Of a DNA stretch of 15,205 bases, positions 1 to 7,801 are shown one piece after another. Made by a program: the position numbers and the translations under genes. Source of the DNA: JBKBXU01 sp046313675 (GTDB lineage Bacteria; Bacteroidota; Bacteroidia; Cytophagales; Cytophagaceae); assembly GCA_046313675.1 (NCBI GenBank), contig JBKBXU010000081.1, forward strand, positions 1-15,205. The letters are read 5' to 3'. The notes below the pieces were generated by a model that was not told where the DNA came from, made no database searches, and was given only the letters and a program-made list of their open reading frames with translations. The first letter of the stretch is position 1; each line of letters starts with the position of its first letter.

Positions 1-804
1 ATCACACAATTTGACTGCTGCACTGACGGCACCACCGCTACTCATTCCTGCAAATATCCCTTCCAAGCGAGAAAGTTTTCTTGTCATAGCTGTTGCTTCT
101 TCCTGAGAGACGTCAATTGTTTGGTCAACCCGTTCTTTTTCAAATATTTTTGGAAGGTATTCCTGTGGCCAGCGTCGTATGCCTGGTATCTTTGATCCAT
201 CCGTAGGTTGAACGCCTACAATCTTAATATTTGGGTTCTTTTCTTTTAAGTATCTGGAAACACCCATAATGGTTCCTGTGGTACCCATAGAAGATACAAA
301 ATGTGAAATGTCTCCATTTGTATCTTTCCAGATTTCAGGCCCGGTCGTGGCATAGTGAGCCTGATAATTATCCGGATTTGCAAATTGATTGAGCATCAGG
401 TAACCACCTTTAGATACTTTATCATGCGCATAATCAATAGCAGCCTCCATTGAGCCGGATTCAGGGGTCAGGATGACTTTGGCGCCATAAGCTTCCATGG
501 TCAATACCCGTTCTTTGGTTGAGTTCTCCGGCATTACCAATTCTATTTCCAATCCGAATAAGCGGGCGATCATAGCTAAAGCTATTCCCGTATTTCCACT
601 GGTAGCTTCAATAAGTTTCATGCCGGATTTCAGCTCACCTCTTTCAATGGCTCCTTTAATCATACCATAGGCCGCCCTGTCCTTTACACTACCTCCGGGA
701 TTGTGGCCTTCCAGCTTGGCAAATAGTTTGATCCCCGGTTTGTTAATAATATTTTTTAACTCTACAAGTGGAGTGTTTCCTACAAAATCTAAAAGAGTTG
801 CCAT
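1..804 (-). CDS. cysM: Cysteine synthase B (O-acetylserine sulfhydrylase), 3' end outside window
   Basis: PLP enzyme that replaces the acetyl group of O-acetylserine with sulfide (the CysM type can also use thiosulfate) to make cysteine in the cytoplasm. The reading frame stays open for 268 codons from the ATG at 804-802 to the window edge. E. coli CysM has about 303 residues, so only some 35 are missing. Visible motifs are GGSVKDRAA at 37-45, with Lys41 as the expected Schiff-base lysine; TSGNTG at 68-73, which binds the substrate carboxylate; and a GTTGT phosphate-cup loop. The sequence RRWPQEYLPKIF is characteristic of CysM rather than CysK. It starts 14 bp after the serine acetyltransferase stop, so the two are almost certainly cotranscribed and perform consecutive steps. 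Family assignment is firm; the CysM rather than CysK subtype rests on that motif. Confidence 0.95.
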   Translation of the reverse strand, partial: MATLLDFVGNTPLVELKNIINKPGIKLFAKLEGHNPGGSVKDRAAYGMIKGAIERGELKSGMKLIEATSGNTGIALAMIARLFGLEIELVMPENSTKERVLTMEAYGAKVILTPESGSMEAAIDYAHDKVSKGGYLMLNQFANPDNYQAHYATTGPEIWKDTNGDISHFVSSMGTTGTIMGVSRYLKEKNPNIKIVGVQPTDGSKIPGIRRWPQEYLPKIFEKERVDQTIDVSQEEATAMTRKLSRLEGIFAGMSSGGAVSAAVKLCD

Positions 805-818
805 TTAAATCTGTTTGT

Positions 819-1622
819 TTATTTTTCCTGCGTAACCTTAACCTGACTTTGGTGATATACCCTGGAACAAGGGGGGACGCTATTTATAAGCCATACGTTT
901 CCACCTATAATGCTATCATGTCCCACCACTGTGTTTCCTCCGAGAATAGTCGCACCTGAATAAATTACCACATTGTCTTCTATCGTCGGATGCCTTTTTG
1001 TTTCTGCCATGTCTTTGGATACACTCAAAGCGCCAAGGGTTACTCCCTGATATAATTTTACGTGTTTTCCTATTTTGGCTGTTTCTCCAATGACAATTCC
1101 TGTACCATGGTCTATAAAGAAATAAGGCTGAATTTCCGCTGCCGGATGAATGTCAATTCCTGTTTTAGAATGAGCAAATTCTGTTAATACTCTTGGAAGT
1201 AATGGGATTTGCAGTTTATGCAGGGCATGAGCAAGACGGTAAAATGCGATTGCATAAAAACCCGGATAAGCCCGTATGATTTCATACTCTGTCTGAGCAG
1301 CAGGATCGCCCTGTAATATAGCCTCAATATCTTTCATCAAATCTTCATAAATACCAGGAAGGGTAATCATGAAATTTTTCGCCAACACTTCCGCTTTTTC
1401 AGAAAGATGCTCCTCCATGGATTCAAGAATATCTTTTAATTCTTTTTCCCTTGCAAGCAGGGTTGTGAGCATATCATCGTAAGTTTGATATTTAGTTTTG
1501 GATTGCTCAGGAAAAAGTATCAATAGAATACGTGTAATTAACCTGCTTATGGAAGAGGTGGACGGAAGACGTGGTGTTTCCTGATGTTTTAAAAATAAAT
1601 GTTCAATAAAATCTTTGTTCAT
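819..1622 (-). CDS. cysE: Serine O-acetyltransferase (CysE/EpsC type)
   Basis: Transfers acetyl from acetyl-CoA to serine, giving O-acetylserine for the CysM encoded just downstream. The 267-residue product has a helical N-terminal part (about 1-150) and a C-terminal left-handed beta-helix built from hexapeptide repeats (about 155-250). The catalytic pair known from E. coli CysE (Asp143/His158) corresponds to Asp157 and His172, in IDIHPAA and IDHGTG, with the same 15-residue spacing. The ATG start leaves a 194-bp gap to the divergent ppc gene, which must hold both promoters. The C-terminus ends VTQEK and lacks the terminal isoleucine that E. coli CysE inserts into the CysK active site, so a classical cysteine synthase complex is not predicted; this suits a CysM partner. 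Some annotators would name it epsC. Confidence 0.93.
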   Translation of the reverse strand: MNKDFIEHLFLKHQETPRLPSTSSISRLITRILLILFPEQSKTKYQTYDDMLTTLLAREKELKDILESMEEHLSEKAEVLAKNFMITLPGIYEDLMKDIEAILQGDPAAQTEYEIIRAYPGFYAIAFYRLAHALHKLQIPLLPRVLTEFAHSKTGIDIHPAAEIQPYFFIDHGTGIVIGETAKIGKHVKLYQGVTLGALSVSKDMAETKRHPTIEDNVVIYSGATILGGNTVVGHDSIIGGNVWLINSVPPCSRVYHQSQVKVTQEK

Positions 1623-1774
1623 GCTTATTTATTCCAGCAGGTAAAGGTACAATTTTATTACAATACAAATAAAATTTTGCTATTATCTAATTGTCTTTGG
1701 AACCAAAAATTTATATGTGTGGTATTTTTTTTATAAAACAACTAATTTAATTATTATAGTTTCCTTCAATAGTT

Positions 1775-1782
1775 TATTTTTG
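1775..1782 (+). promoter_or_regulatory. Candidate -7 promoter element for ppc
   Basis: TATTTTTG matches the Bacteroidota -7 consensus TAnnTTTG exactly and lies 34 bp before the ppc ATG, giving a plausible short leader. I see no clear TTG -33 element at the usual spacing, so this is a weak call in AT-rich DNA. Confidence 0.35.
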
Positions 1783-1816
1783 TGTGTGGGTGAAACTGAA
1801 ATGCAAATAATTTAAA

Positions 1817-4396
1817 ATGACTACAACTACTACAGAAAATACACTGCAGGTTTTTAAGAATTTGGTTGGCACCAGGTATGAAATGTATAACAGCCTTTTT
1901 ACTTCCCTTCCTTTTCATAAAGTTGAAAAAACAGGAGTTTTGCTCTCTCTGTTTGTTCTATTTTGTGAAGAAGGTTTGAAAAAAGAGCAAAGTCCTTCTG
2001 AGATTATAACCAACTTTTTTAAACAGTTTACTTCTTACAGTACAGAGCAGGAACAAAATGATCTATTATTCAGATTTATTCAGTATGCTGAAAGACAAGT
2101 AGTATTATTTGATGCTTTGGAGGATGCGACTTTCAGACATATTCATGATATGAACGGAGTGGGAACACTGAGGCACATTCAATCGGATGTAATGCAAACC
2201 CGAACCCAGGTTAATCTGGCAGAAAAACTTAAAGACTTTTCTGTACGACTTGTATTAACAGCACATCCGACTCAGTTTTATCCCGCAGAAGTGCTTGGTA
2301 TTATTAATGATCTTTCTAAAACACTGGTAACTGAAAATACCGCATTAGCTAATTCTTACCTTCAGCAGTTGGGTAAAACTCCCTTCTTTAAGAAGTCAAA
2401 GCCTACCCCATACGATGAGGCTATAAACCTTATATGGTTTCTTGAAAATGTGTTTTACCAGGCAGCAGGGCAGATTTTATCTTCTCTAAAAAATCAGTTT
2501 CCTAGTGCAGTGGATGAAACTAATCCGCTAATCAGATTAGGTTTCTGGCCAGGAGGAGACAGGGATGGAAACCCTTTTGTTAAATCAGATACGACTTTAA
2601 AAGTTGCAGAGGCTTTAAGAGGCAGTATTGTCAAGTCCTATTACATGGATGTTCGTCGTTTAAAGAGACGTCTCACCTTTGATGGTATTTCAAATATCCT
2701 TTCAGAACTTGAAGAAAAGCTTTATAACAACCTATTCATTCCCGGACATAAAGCTGATTTGTCAAAGGATGAGTTGATAAAAGCACTAACAGAGATTCAA
2801 TCCATTCTTACTGAGCGTCACAACGGCTTATTTTTAAGCATGGTAACTAATTTTGTAAGTAAGGTTAAATTGTTTGGTTTATACTTTGCCTCTCTTGATA
2901 TTCGCCAGGATAGCTCTGTGCATAAGCAGCTTTTGGAAGAAATTGCTTCTAAAACTAATGCATTGCCTAAGAACTACAAAGAACTGACAGACGATGAAAA
3001 GATTAAACATCTGCTTCAGGTGAGTGAGAAGGTTGAGCCAACGTTTACTAATAATGACCTTTTTGAAGATACTTTAAAGTCTATCGATACCATCAGAACC
3101 ATTCAAAAAATCAATGGTGAAGAAGGTTGCCATAGATATATCATCAGTCATAGTACGAGTGCACTGAATGTACTGGAAGTATATGGCTTGTTTCTAATGT
3201 CTGGTTGGAAGAAAAATGCTCTTAAAATAGATATAGTTCCTTTATTTGAAACCATCACTGATCTCCGGAATGCAGGTTCGGTTATGAAAGAGCTCTATGA
3301 AAACAAAATCTATCGTAAGCATCTGGAGCAGAGGGGTAATGTTCAGACTATTATGCTTGGTTTTTCTGATGGAACTAAAGATGGTGGGTACCTGATGGCC
3401 AACTGGAGTATATACAAAACCAAAGAAGAGTTAAGCTTTATTTCTCAAGAATATGGAGTTCAGGTGGTGTTTTTTGATGGGAGAGGAGGGCCTCCTGCCA
3501 GAGGAGGTGGGAAAACTCACCAGTTTTATGCTTCAATGGGTAATAATATTTCCAATAAAGAGATACAGCTAACTATTCAAGGTCAAACCATCAGTTCTAA
3601 TTTTGGAACCATAGATGCTGCTCAGTTTAACATTGAACAATTAATGCATGCAGGAATAAGCAATGCTTTGTTTTCTGCTAAAGCGACCACTCTTACGCAA
3701 GAGGACGATCAGCTTTTACAATATCTTTCAGATGAAAGTTATGCAGCATATAATGAACTTAAAGTGCACCCTGCTTTTTTGGAGTATCTTAATTTTGTGA
3801 CTCCATTGCGTTACTATGCCGAGACTAATATTGGTAGCAGACCTTCTAAACGCAAATCCGGTACGTTGAATCTTAATGATTTAAGGGCTGTGCCTTATGT
3901 TGGCTCTTGGAGTCAAATAAAGCAGAACCTGCCAGGTTATTATGGTGTAGGAACAGCATTTGAAAAATTAGAAGCAGCAGGCAAGTGGGATGAATTAAAA
4001 AGATTGTATGATAATTCGCTTTTCTTTAAAACGTTGTTAGATAATTGCGAAATGGCCATGAGTAAATGCTTCTTTCCGGTTACAGCCTATCTTGCAAGAC
4101 ATCCAAAATACGGTGGTTTGTGGAAGGTAATTTATGAAGAGTTTGAAAGAACAAAAAAATATCTTCTTAAACTTACAGGTTCCTCGGATTTGATGGGCGA
4201 CAAACCAGTGGAGCATTTGTCTATTCAAATGCGTCAAAGAATAGAAATTCCTTTAATTACCATTCAGCAACATGCTCTAACAAAGATCAGGGAAATGGAA
4301 GAAAAAGGACAGGATGTGCCTTCGAAAAAGGTGTTCGAAAAACTGGTAATCCGTTGTTCTTTTGGTATTATCAATGCCGAACGAAATTCGGCATAA
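1817..4396 (+). CDS. ppc: Phosphoenolpyruvate carboxylase
   Basis: Cytoplasmic anaplerotic enzyme: PEP + bicarbonate gives oxaloacetate + phosphate. The 859 residues are close to the usual length (883 in E. coli). Motifs in order are LTAHPTQ at 147-153 with the essential His150; FWPGGDRDGNP at 243-253; FSDGTKDGG in mid-protein; GRGGPPARGGG at 555-565 with the two catalytic-loop arginines at 556 and 562; NIGSRPSKR at 671-679; and a C-terminal RNSA where E. coli has RNTG (Asn881 there binds the inhibitor aspartate). The residue matching E. coli His579, just before GRGG, is Asp554. The gene stands alone between the divergent cys operon and a strong hairpin terminator. The ATG at 1817 is preceded by AT-rich sequence without a Shine-Dalgarno, usual for the phylum. 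Function is secure; allosteric behaviour cannot be read from sequence. Confidence 0.96.
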   Translation: MTTTTTENTLQVFKNLVGTRYEMYNSLFTSLPFHKVEKTGVLLSLFVLFCEEGLKKEQSPSEIITNFFKQFTSYSTEQEQNDLLFRFIQYAERQVVLFDALEDATFRHIHDMNGVGTLRHIQSDVMQTRTQVNLAEKLKDFSVRLVLTAHPTQFYPAEVLGIINDLSKTLVTENTALANSYLQQLGKTPFFKKSKPTPYDEAINLIWFLENVFYQAAGQILSSLKNQFPSAVDETNPLIRLGFWPGGDRDGNPFVKSDTTLKVAEALRGSIVKSYYMDVRRLKRRLTFDGISNILSELEEKLYNNLFIPGHKADLSKDELIKALTEIQSILTERHNGLFLSMVTNFVSKVKLFGLYFASLDIRQDSSVHKQLLEEIASKTNALPKNYKELTDDEKIKHLLQVSEKVEPTFTNNDLFEDTLKSIDTIRTIQKINGEEGCHRYIISHSTSALNVLEVYGLFLMSGWKKNALKIDIVPLFETITDLRNAGSVMKELYENKIYRKHLEQRGNVQTIMLGFSDGTKDGGYLMANWSIYKTKEELSFISQEYGVQVVFFDGRGGPPARGGGKTHQFYASMGNNISNKEIQLTIQGQTISSNFGTIDAAQFNIEQLMHAGISNALFSAKATTLTQEDDQLLQYLSDESYAAYNELKVHPAFLEYLNFVTPLRYYAETNIGSRPSKRKSGTLNLNDLRAVPYVGSWSQIKQNLPGYYGVGTAFEKLEAAGKWDELKRLYDNSLFFKTLLDNCEMAMSKCFFPVTAYLARHPKYGGLWKVIYEEFERTKKYLLKLTGSSDLMGDKPVEHLSIQMRQRIEIPLITIQQHALTKIREMEEKGQDVPSKKVFEKLVIRCSFGIINAERNSA

Positions 4397-4402
4397 GAGT
4401 TT

Positions 4403-4468
4403 CAGTTTAATTAAATGAAGTAAAAATGCCTGGAGATTTCAGGCATTTTTACTTCATTACTTAAACTG
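4403..4468 (+). terminator. Very long hairpin terminator of ppc
   Basis: Perfect 19-bp inverted repeat (4414-4432 with 4440-4458, 7-nt loop), extended by an outer 8-bp stem (4403-4410 with 4461-4468) across a 3/2-nt internal loop. It begins 7 bp after the ppc stop. The right arm contains TTTTTA but there is no long T-tract after it, so it could act as an mRNA 3'-end stabiliser as well as a terminator. Confidence 0.8.
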
Positions 4469-4500
4469 TACTATGCAATAGAACTTTCTATTGCGTAGTA
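4469..4500. repeat. Palindromic repeat, copy 1 (related to 14870-14901)
   Basis: Immediately after the ppc hairpin lies a second palindrome with 15-nt arms (4469-4483 and 4486-4500), complementary except for one G-T pair. The core 4471-4498 matches 14872-14899 at 25 of 28 positions. Two copies of one palindrome in unrelated intergenic spaces suggest a dispersed REP-like element or the remnant of a small mobile palindrome. No flanking transposase or target duplication is visible. Confidence 0.6.
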
Positions 4501-4720
4501 AAATAAATCAAATTAGTCGCTTCGATCGCCTCTGTAATAACAATTCACGGCTAGCTTTATTAAAAGTATGTCCCTTTGGTTAATTTTTACAAAATCAATC
4601 ACATTTAAAGGTTAAAATACCTTGTTTTTGCACCAGATTGATTGTTTTTTAAAAAATAATTCAGTTTTAAAAACATATCTGCCCTCGAAACTTTTATTAT
4701 AATAAAGAAAAGGTAGTGTT
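4501..4720. other. Intergenic, nothing recognised
   Basis: AT-rich spacer after the palindromes and before the gldN-like gene. It must contain that gene's promoter, but no TTG/TAnnTTTG pair stands out. An AAAGG lies about 10 nt before the ATG at 4721, a possible weak ribosome binding site. No ORF or RNA structure is convincing. Confidence 0.4.
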
Positions 4721-5560
4721 ATGAAAGGGATATGTGCAGTGTTAATTTTCTTTATATCCGTAATGGGTATACAAGCTCAGGATGGTAATGGTTCTATGTA
4801 TGAGGATGGTCAGGTTAAAAGTTCTAAAAGGCCTCCGAATGAATCACATATCATGTATAAAAAGACGATTATACGAGCAGTTGATTTAAGAGAGAAACAA
4901 AATAAACCCATGTTCTCACAGAACAGGGAAATTACAAAGATACTTATAGACGGGGTAAAAGAGGGTATTATTTCCGCATACAAAAACGATTCCCTTAATC
5001 CGGATCAAAAACTTTCCTATCAAGACTTGCGGGAAAAAACCATAATTCCAAGTTCCGAACCTGAATACAGTGAAGAGGAAAAAGAAATTATGCTGGAGAT
5101 GGGAGATTCCACTTTTTTGCATACAGCAGGGCCTGAATATTATTTTCCATCAGATCTTTACCAGATTGAGATACAGGAAGTGTTGCTTTTTGATAAGCAG
5201 AAATCTGTATCGAAGAGTGAAATAATTTCGATCACCATCTTTATTCCTTCTGATCATCCAATGAATGTGAAAGGAATATTAGAACCCGTAGCATCGTTTG
5301 ATTATAAGGAGTTAGTGGAGAAGCTGTTCAAAGACAACCAGGATGCTATCTGGTTTAACCCACAAAATGAAGCACAGAACAAGAACCTTGCGGATGCTTT
5401 TGAACTACGCTTGTTTAATTCCTATATAGTTCGAGTATCAAACCCAAAGGGTGCTTACCTGGTAGATATGTATGGAGGCGATCAGAAAAAAGGTATCAAA
5501 GCTGCTATTTGGGCAAAACACGAGCTTTTAGAAGCAGAACAGAATCTTTGGGAAAGGTAA
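4721..5560 (+). CDS. GldN/PorN family protein (orphan type IX secretion/gliding paralogue)
   Basis: GldN (PorN) is a periplasmic protein that forms a ring with lipoprotein GldK/PorK in the type IX secretion and gliding machinery. This 279-residue protein has a signal peptide (about 1-19, ending IQA before Gln20) and two segments that resemble GldN: RAVDLREKQNKPMF at 52-65 followed by a REITK segment and YKNDSL at 87-92, and NPQNEAQNKNLADAF at 213-227 followed by FNSYIV. The C-terminus (about 245-279) is charged. The genes usually next to gldN (gldK, gldL, gldM) are absent; neighbours are ppc and a GtrA-like gene. It is therefore more likely a secondary paralogue than the core gldN, and no symbol is given. 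Family assignment comes from recalled motifs, not a search. Confidence 0.72.
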   Translation: MKGICAVLIFFISVMGIQAQDGNGSMYEDGQVKSSKRPPNESHIMYKKTIIRAVDLREKQNKPMFSQNREITKILIDGVKEGIISAYKNDSLNPDQKLSYQDLREKTIIPSSEPEYSEEEKEIMLEMGDSTFLHTAGPEYYFPSDLYQIEIQEVLLFDKQKSVSKSEIISITIFIPSDHPMNVKGILEPVASFDYKELVEKLFKDNQDAIWFNPQNEAQNKNLADAFELRLFNSYIVRVSNPKGAYLVDMYGGDQKKGIKAAIWAKHELLEAEQNLWER

Positions 5561-5580
5561 TTTATAAAGCTTTAATTGGT

Positions 5581-5616
5581 AATAAAAGCTGTTCCTAAAA
5601 AGGGCGGCTTTTTATT
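5581..5616. terminator. Putative shared terminator between convergent genes
   Basis: AATAAAAGC (5581-5589) pairs with GCTTTTTATT (5607-5616), with one bulged base and a 17-nt loop. T-runs follow on the plus strand and A-runs precede, so it could serve both the gldN-like gene and the convergent GtrA-like gene, whose stop codon lies within the right arm. Confidence 0.5.
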
Positions 5617-6157
5617 TTGCCTGCATTTCTGCTAACTCTTCTACTTCATCTATGTTTTCAGGTTCATTAGAAAGGCCGGATGGTAGCTTCTCCTTAAAAG
5701 TAAAATGCTTTTGCAGCAGATAGGTTAAGGTAACAATGATTACGGTGGCTATAAATTTAGAAGGGGTAGGGTATAGATTAAAATACTCAACGAATAACTT
5801 TAGCAGACTGTAGTTGAGTAAAATATTTAAAATGACCACACCGAAATAACGAACCAACTGAATCCCCCCCTTGATGCTTGACTCGGTAAATACAACATAC
5901 CTCATTAACAGAAAACCTGTTGGAAATGATATGATAAAAGCCATCAAAAATGCTGCTATATGCGCACTTATTGCCAATGACCCCAGGTAATGAACCTGCT
6001 TCAGTAAAACGAAATTATAAAATACAAAATAAAGTAAGATGTCAAATGCGGTATTTCCGGCACCACAGGCTGCATACCTATAGGTTTTAATGTCTATGAA
6101 TTTTCCAACAAGCGGATGGAAGGGGTCGATGATTTTTAAAATGATCTTTTGCAGCAT
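5612..6157 (-). CDS. GtrA-like integral membrane protein
   Basis: Small polytopic protein of 181 residues with four hydrophobic segments, about 32-52, 60-85, 101-121 and 134-149. The layout fits the GtrA family (named after the Shigella O-antigen glucosylation protein, a suspected flippase for undecaprenyl-linked sugars): the YRYAACGAGNTAFD opening of TM1, the FPTGFLLMRYVVF end of TM2, and a QKHFTFKE sequence after TM4. The N-terminus has a short amphipathic stretch and the last 25 residues are acidic and cytoplasmic. No glycosyltransferase gene is next to it, so the substrate is unknown. It converges on the gldN-like gene, sharing a terminator region. The ATG at 6157 leaves a 235-bp divergent intergenic space. 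Confidence 0.8.
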   Translation of the reverse strand: MLQKIILKIIDPFHPLVGKFIDIKTYRYAACGAGNTAFDILLYFVFYNFVLLKQVHYLGSLAISAHIAAFLMAFIISFPTGFLLMRYVVFTESSIKGGIQLVRYFGVVILNILLNYSLLKLFVEYFNLYPTPSKFIATVIIVTLTYLLQKHFTFKEKLPSGLSNEPENIDEVEELAEMQAK

Positions 6158-6227
6158 TGGTACCTAATAGAAACAGATCCGAAATTTACAGCTTAATATA
6201 CTTTAAGCCAAGTACAGGTGCTATTTT

Positions 6228-6241
6228 ATGTGTAAACACAT
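6228..6241. promoter_or_regulatory. Short perfect palindrome followed by a T-run
   Basis: ATGTGT-AA-ACACAT followed by eight further Ts, between the divergent GtrA-like and DUF4468 genes. It could be an operator half-site pair or a weak hairpin. A terminator would be unexpected between divergent genes, so an operator is slightly favoured. The rest of 6158-6392 shows nothing firm. Confidence 0.3.
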
Positions 6242-6392
6242 TTTTTTTTGATAAAGTGCGTTTTTTGTACAAGTAGAAAAGCAATATATTGTATTATTGT
6301 TTGGTGATTTACATAAAATTTGTGTTTTTCATTGATTTTCTTTCTATATTTATCTTGGATTATATTTTAGATTATATACAAAAAAACAAACC

Positions 6393-6938
6393 ATGAGAAA
6401 AATCTATTTAGTTTTCTTACTTTTCTTTTCGCTGAGTTTAAGCGTAAAGGCTCAGGATGTATTGCCTATTGACGAGGCGACGGAAAAGGTAATGTTTATA
6501 GAGGTTGTAGATGCAACAGGGATAACCGGAAAGGAACTGTACAAAGTGATGAAGGATTGGGCTTTATCTAAAGGATTAAAAATTAAGGAGGAAAATGCCG
6601 CTGAAGGGGAAATGCAATTTGGAGGTGTTCTTGAAGTTCCTTATGAACGTGTGAAAGGTAAAAGTGAACCTGGAAATGTAAGTTATAATTTTTACCTTTT
6701 TGCCAAGGATAATAAGTATCGTTATGTTATTACTGATTTTGTACATGCAGGTACAAATGCTACTGTGAGTGGTGGCAAACTTGAAAATCAAACTCCCGAA
6801 TGTGGGCCAACTATAAACCAGGCAAACTGGCTGGTAATAAAGAAAAAGACAAGGGCAGGCATGGACGAATTAGTGGAAGAATTAAGGAAAAAAGTCAAGG
6901 CTGCTCAGAACGATCCAACTAAAAAGAAAGATTGGTAA
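6393..6938 (+). CDS. Secreted DUF4468 (TBP-like fold) protein
   Basis: Exported 181-residue protein. The signal peptide is residues 1-20, ending VKA before Gln21. The mature part starts with the PIDEATEKVMFIEVVD strand and continues with a helix (about 45-58, ELYKVMKDWAL), a GEMQFGGVLEVPY strand and a YRYVITDF strand. This is the order seen in the Bacteroidota DUF4468 family, which is predicted to have a TBP-like alpha/beta fold and has no known function. The C-terminal 30 residues are lysine-rich and probably helical. The ATG follows an A-rich leader without a Shine-Dalgarno. It is monocistronic, converging on a PepSY-like gene with a shared hairpin. A periplasmic location is inferred from the signal peptide and absence of a lipobox. 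Confidence 0.75.
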   Translation: MRKIYLVFLLFFSLSLSVKAQDVLPIDEATEKVMFIEVVDATGITGKELYKVMKDWALSKGLKIKEENAAEGEMQFGGVLEVPYERVKGKSEPGNVSYNFYLFAKDNKYRYVITDFVHAGTNATVSGGKLENQTPECGPTINQANWLVIKKKTRAGMDELVEELRKKVKAAQNDPTKKKDW

Positions 6939-6946
6939 TAAAATAA

Positions 6947-6977
6947 TAAAAAACCGGACACTTTGCCCGGTTTTTTA
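6947..6977. terminator. Bidirectional intrinsic terminator
   Basis: An 11-bp perfect stem (6947-6957 with 6967-6977, CCGG core) with a 9-nt loop, and A-run/T-run flanks in the stem itself. It lies 9 bp after the DUF4468 stop and 13 bp from the stop of the convergent PepSY-like gene, so it can end transcription from both sides. Confidence 0.88.
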
Positions 6978-6989
6978 TTTTATGCTAAC

Positions 6990-7460
6990 CTATTTTTTTG
7001 ACCCTTCAATATATTCTCCCTCTTTGTCAGCGTCTTTTATGACGTTGCCATCTTTATCAAAATATACCTCATGGTCTTCACCGTCGGCCTCAACATCAAC
7101 CTTATACAAGGTAGATTCCGGAGTTTTGAGCATACGAGCTTCGTTTATCTCATATTCCTCCTGAAACTCTTCATTCAAGCCCTGCTTTATTTCTTCAGGA
7201 ATGTTTTCCTTAGAAACATCAGCCTCTGCTGAAATCAAACCACCAGAACGGTCAATACGAACTTCATGAAATTGATCTTCTTCTTCAAACTCAGCCTGAT
7301 AATAGAAATCATTTTCATCCCATTCGACATCATCCATAGCTACATCAGGAAAGTTTTCATTAAATGTTTCACAAACTTCCTGAGGAACTCTGTCCTGATC
7401 TTGTGCTTTAAGTGTATAAGTTGCAAATACTAATGCAAACACTAACCATAAATTTCTCAT
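6990..7460 (-). CDS. Secreted PepSY-like (beta-lactamase-inhibitor-like) protein
   Basis: Exported acidic protein of 156 residues with a signal peptide at about 1-19, ending LKA before Gln20. Two repeats follow that each resemble the PepSY-like, BLIP-like fold: a helix (VPQEVCETFNENFPD, about 25-39) then strands ending in a DRSG turn (about 71-74), and again a helix (about 86-99, PEEIKQGLNEEF) then strands ending in the FDKDGNVI turn (about 133-140). Such proteins are common in Bacteroidota as small periplasmic or surface proteins and their role is not established. Glu and Asp are very abundant, so metal or cation binding is conceivable but unproven. The start is the only ATG that keeps the signal peptide. 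Confidence 0.75.
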   Translation of the reverse strand: MRNLWLVFALVFATYTLKAQDQDRVPQEVCETFNENFPDVAMDDVEWDENDFYYQAEFEEEDQFHEVRIDRSGGLISAEADVSKENIPEEIKQGLNEEFQEEYEINEARMLKTPESTLYKVDVEADGEDHEVYFDKDGNVIKDADKEGEYIEGSKK

Positions 7461-7635
7461 CGCTTCTCTATTTTATTTCCAACTTCTCTTAGCTACTTTA
7501 ATAACAAAGCTTAATAAAAAAAAATCCATTATGGATTTTATGTTCTGTAAGTCAGTAGTATAGTTGTCTTGGTATGGCTTTGTTATGATATTTAAATTGT
7601 GCTGTCTTATCCTGAAATAAGTTTTTTTAAAAACA
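7461..7635. other. Intergenic between PepSY-like and csp genes (left part)
   Basis: The 341-bp gap 7461-7801 has no credible gene. At 7522-7538 there is a near-perfect palindrome, AAATCCAT-T-ATGGATTT, about 62 bp upstream of the PepSY-like start on that gene's own side; it may be an operator or a chance AT-rich palindrome. The right part holds the csp promoter and leader. Confidence 0.35.
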
Positions 7636-7666
7636 TTGGTAAATATGAAGTAATATTCTATTTTTA
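7636..7666 (+). promoter_or_regulatory. Candidate promoter of the first csp gene
   Basis: TTG at 7636-7638, then 20 bp, then TATTTTTA at 7659-7666, against the Bacteroidota pattern TTG-N19-21-TAnnTTTG (one mismatch). Transcription would begin near 7673 and leave a leader of about 130 nt before the ATG, reminiscent of the long cold-shock leaders of E. coli csp mRNAs. A second, weaker pair lies closer to the gene (TTG near 7717 and TATACTGA near 7737). Confidence 0.35.
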
Positions 7667-7801
7667 CGTCAGTCATTAGACCTAAGCCTCAACAGGATAC
7701 TGCCTTCAGTTTTTTGTCAATGCTTTTTCTAATTGTATACTGAGTTTAAGAACTTTTTATAATCAGTAGCGTTATCCATAAAAATTAATTAATTTAACAC
7801 A

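Noticed and set aside
768..959. 63-codon plus-strand frame across the cysE/cysM junction
   Set aside because: Antisense to two well-supported genes; shadow frame.
4403..4500. CRISPR-like or insertion-sequence end
   Set aside because: The palindromes are not repeated at regular spacing here, and no transposase, spacer pattern or target-site duplication is visible.
7473..7676. 67-codon minus-strand reading frame between PepSY-like and csp genes
   Set aside because: Low-complexity AT-rich translation, no motif, and it overlaps the likely csp promoter and leader.
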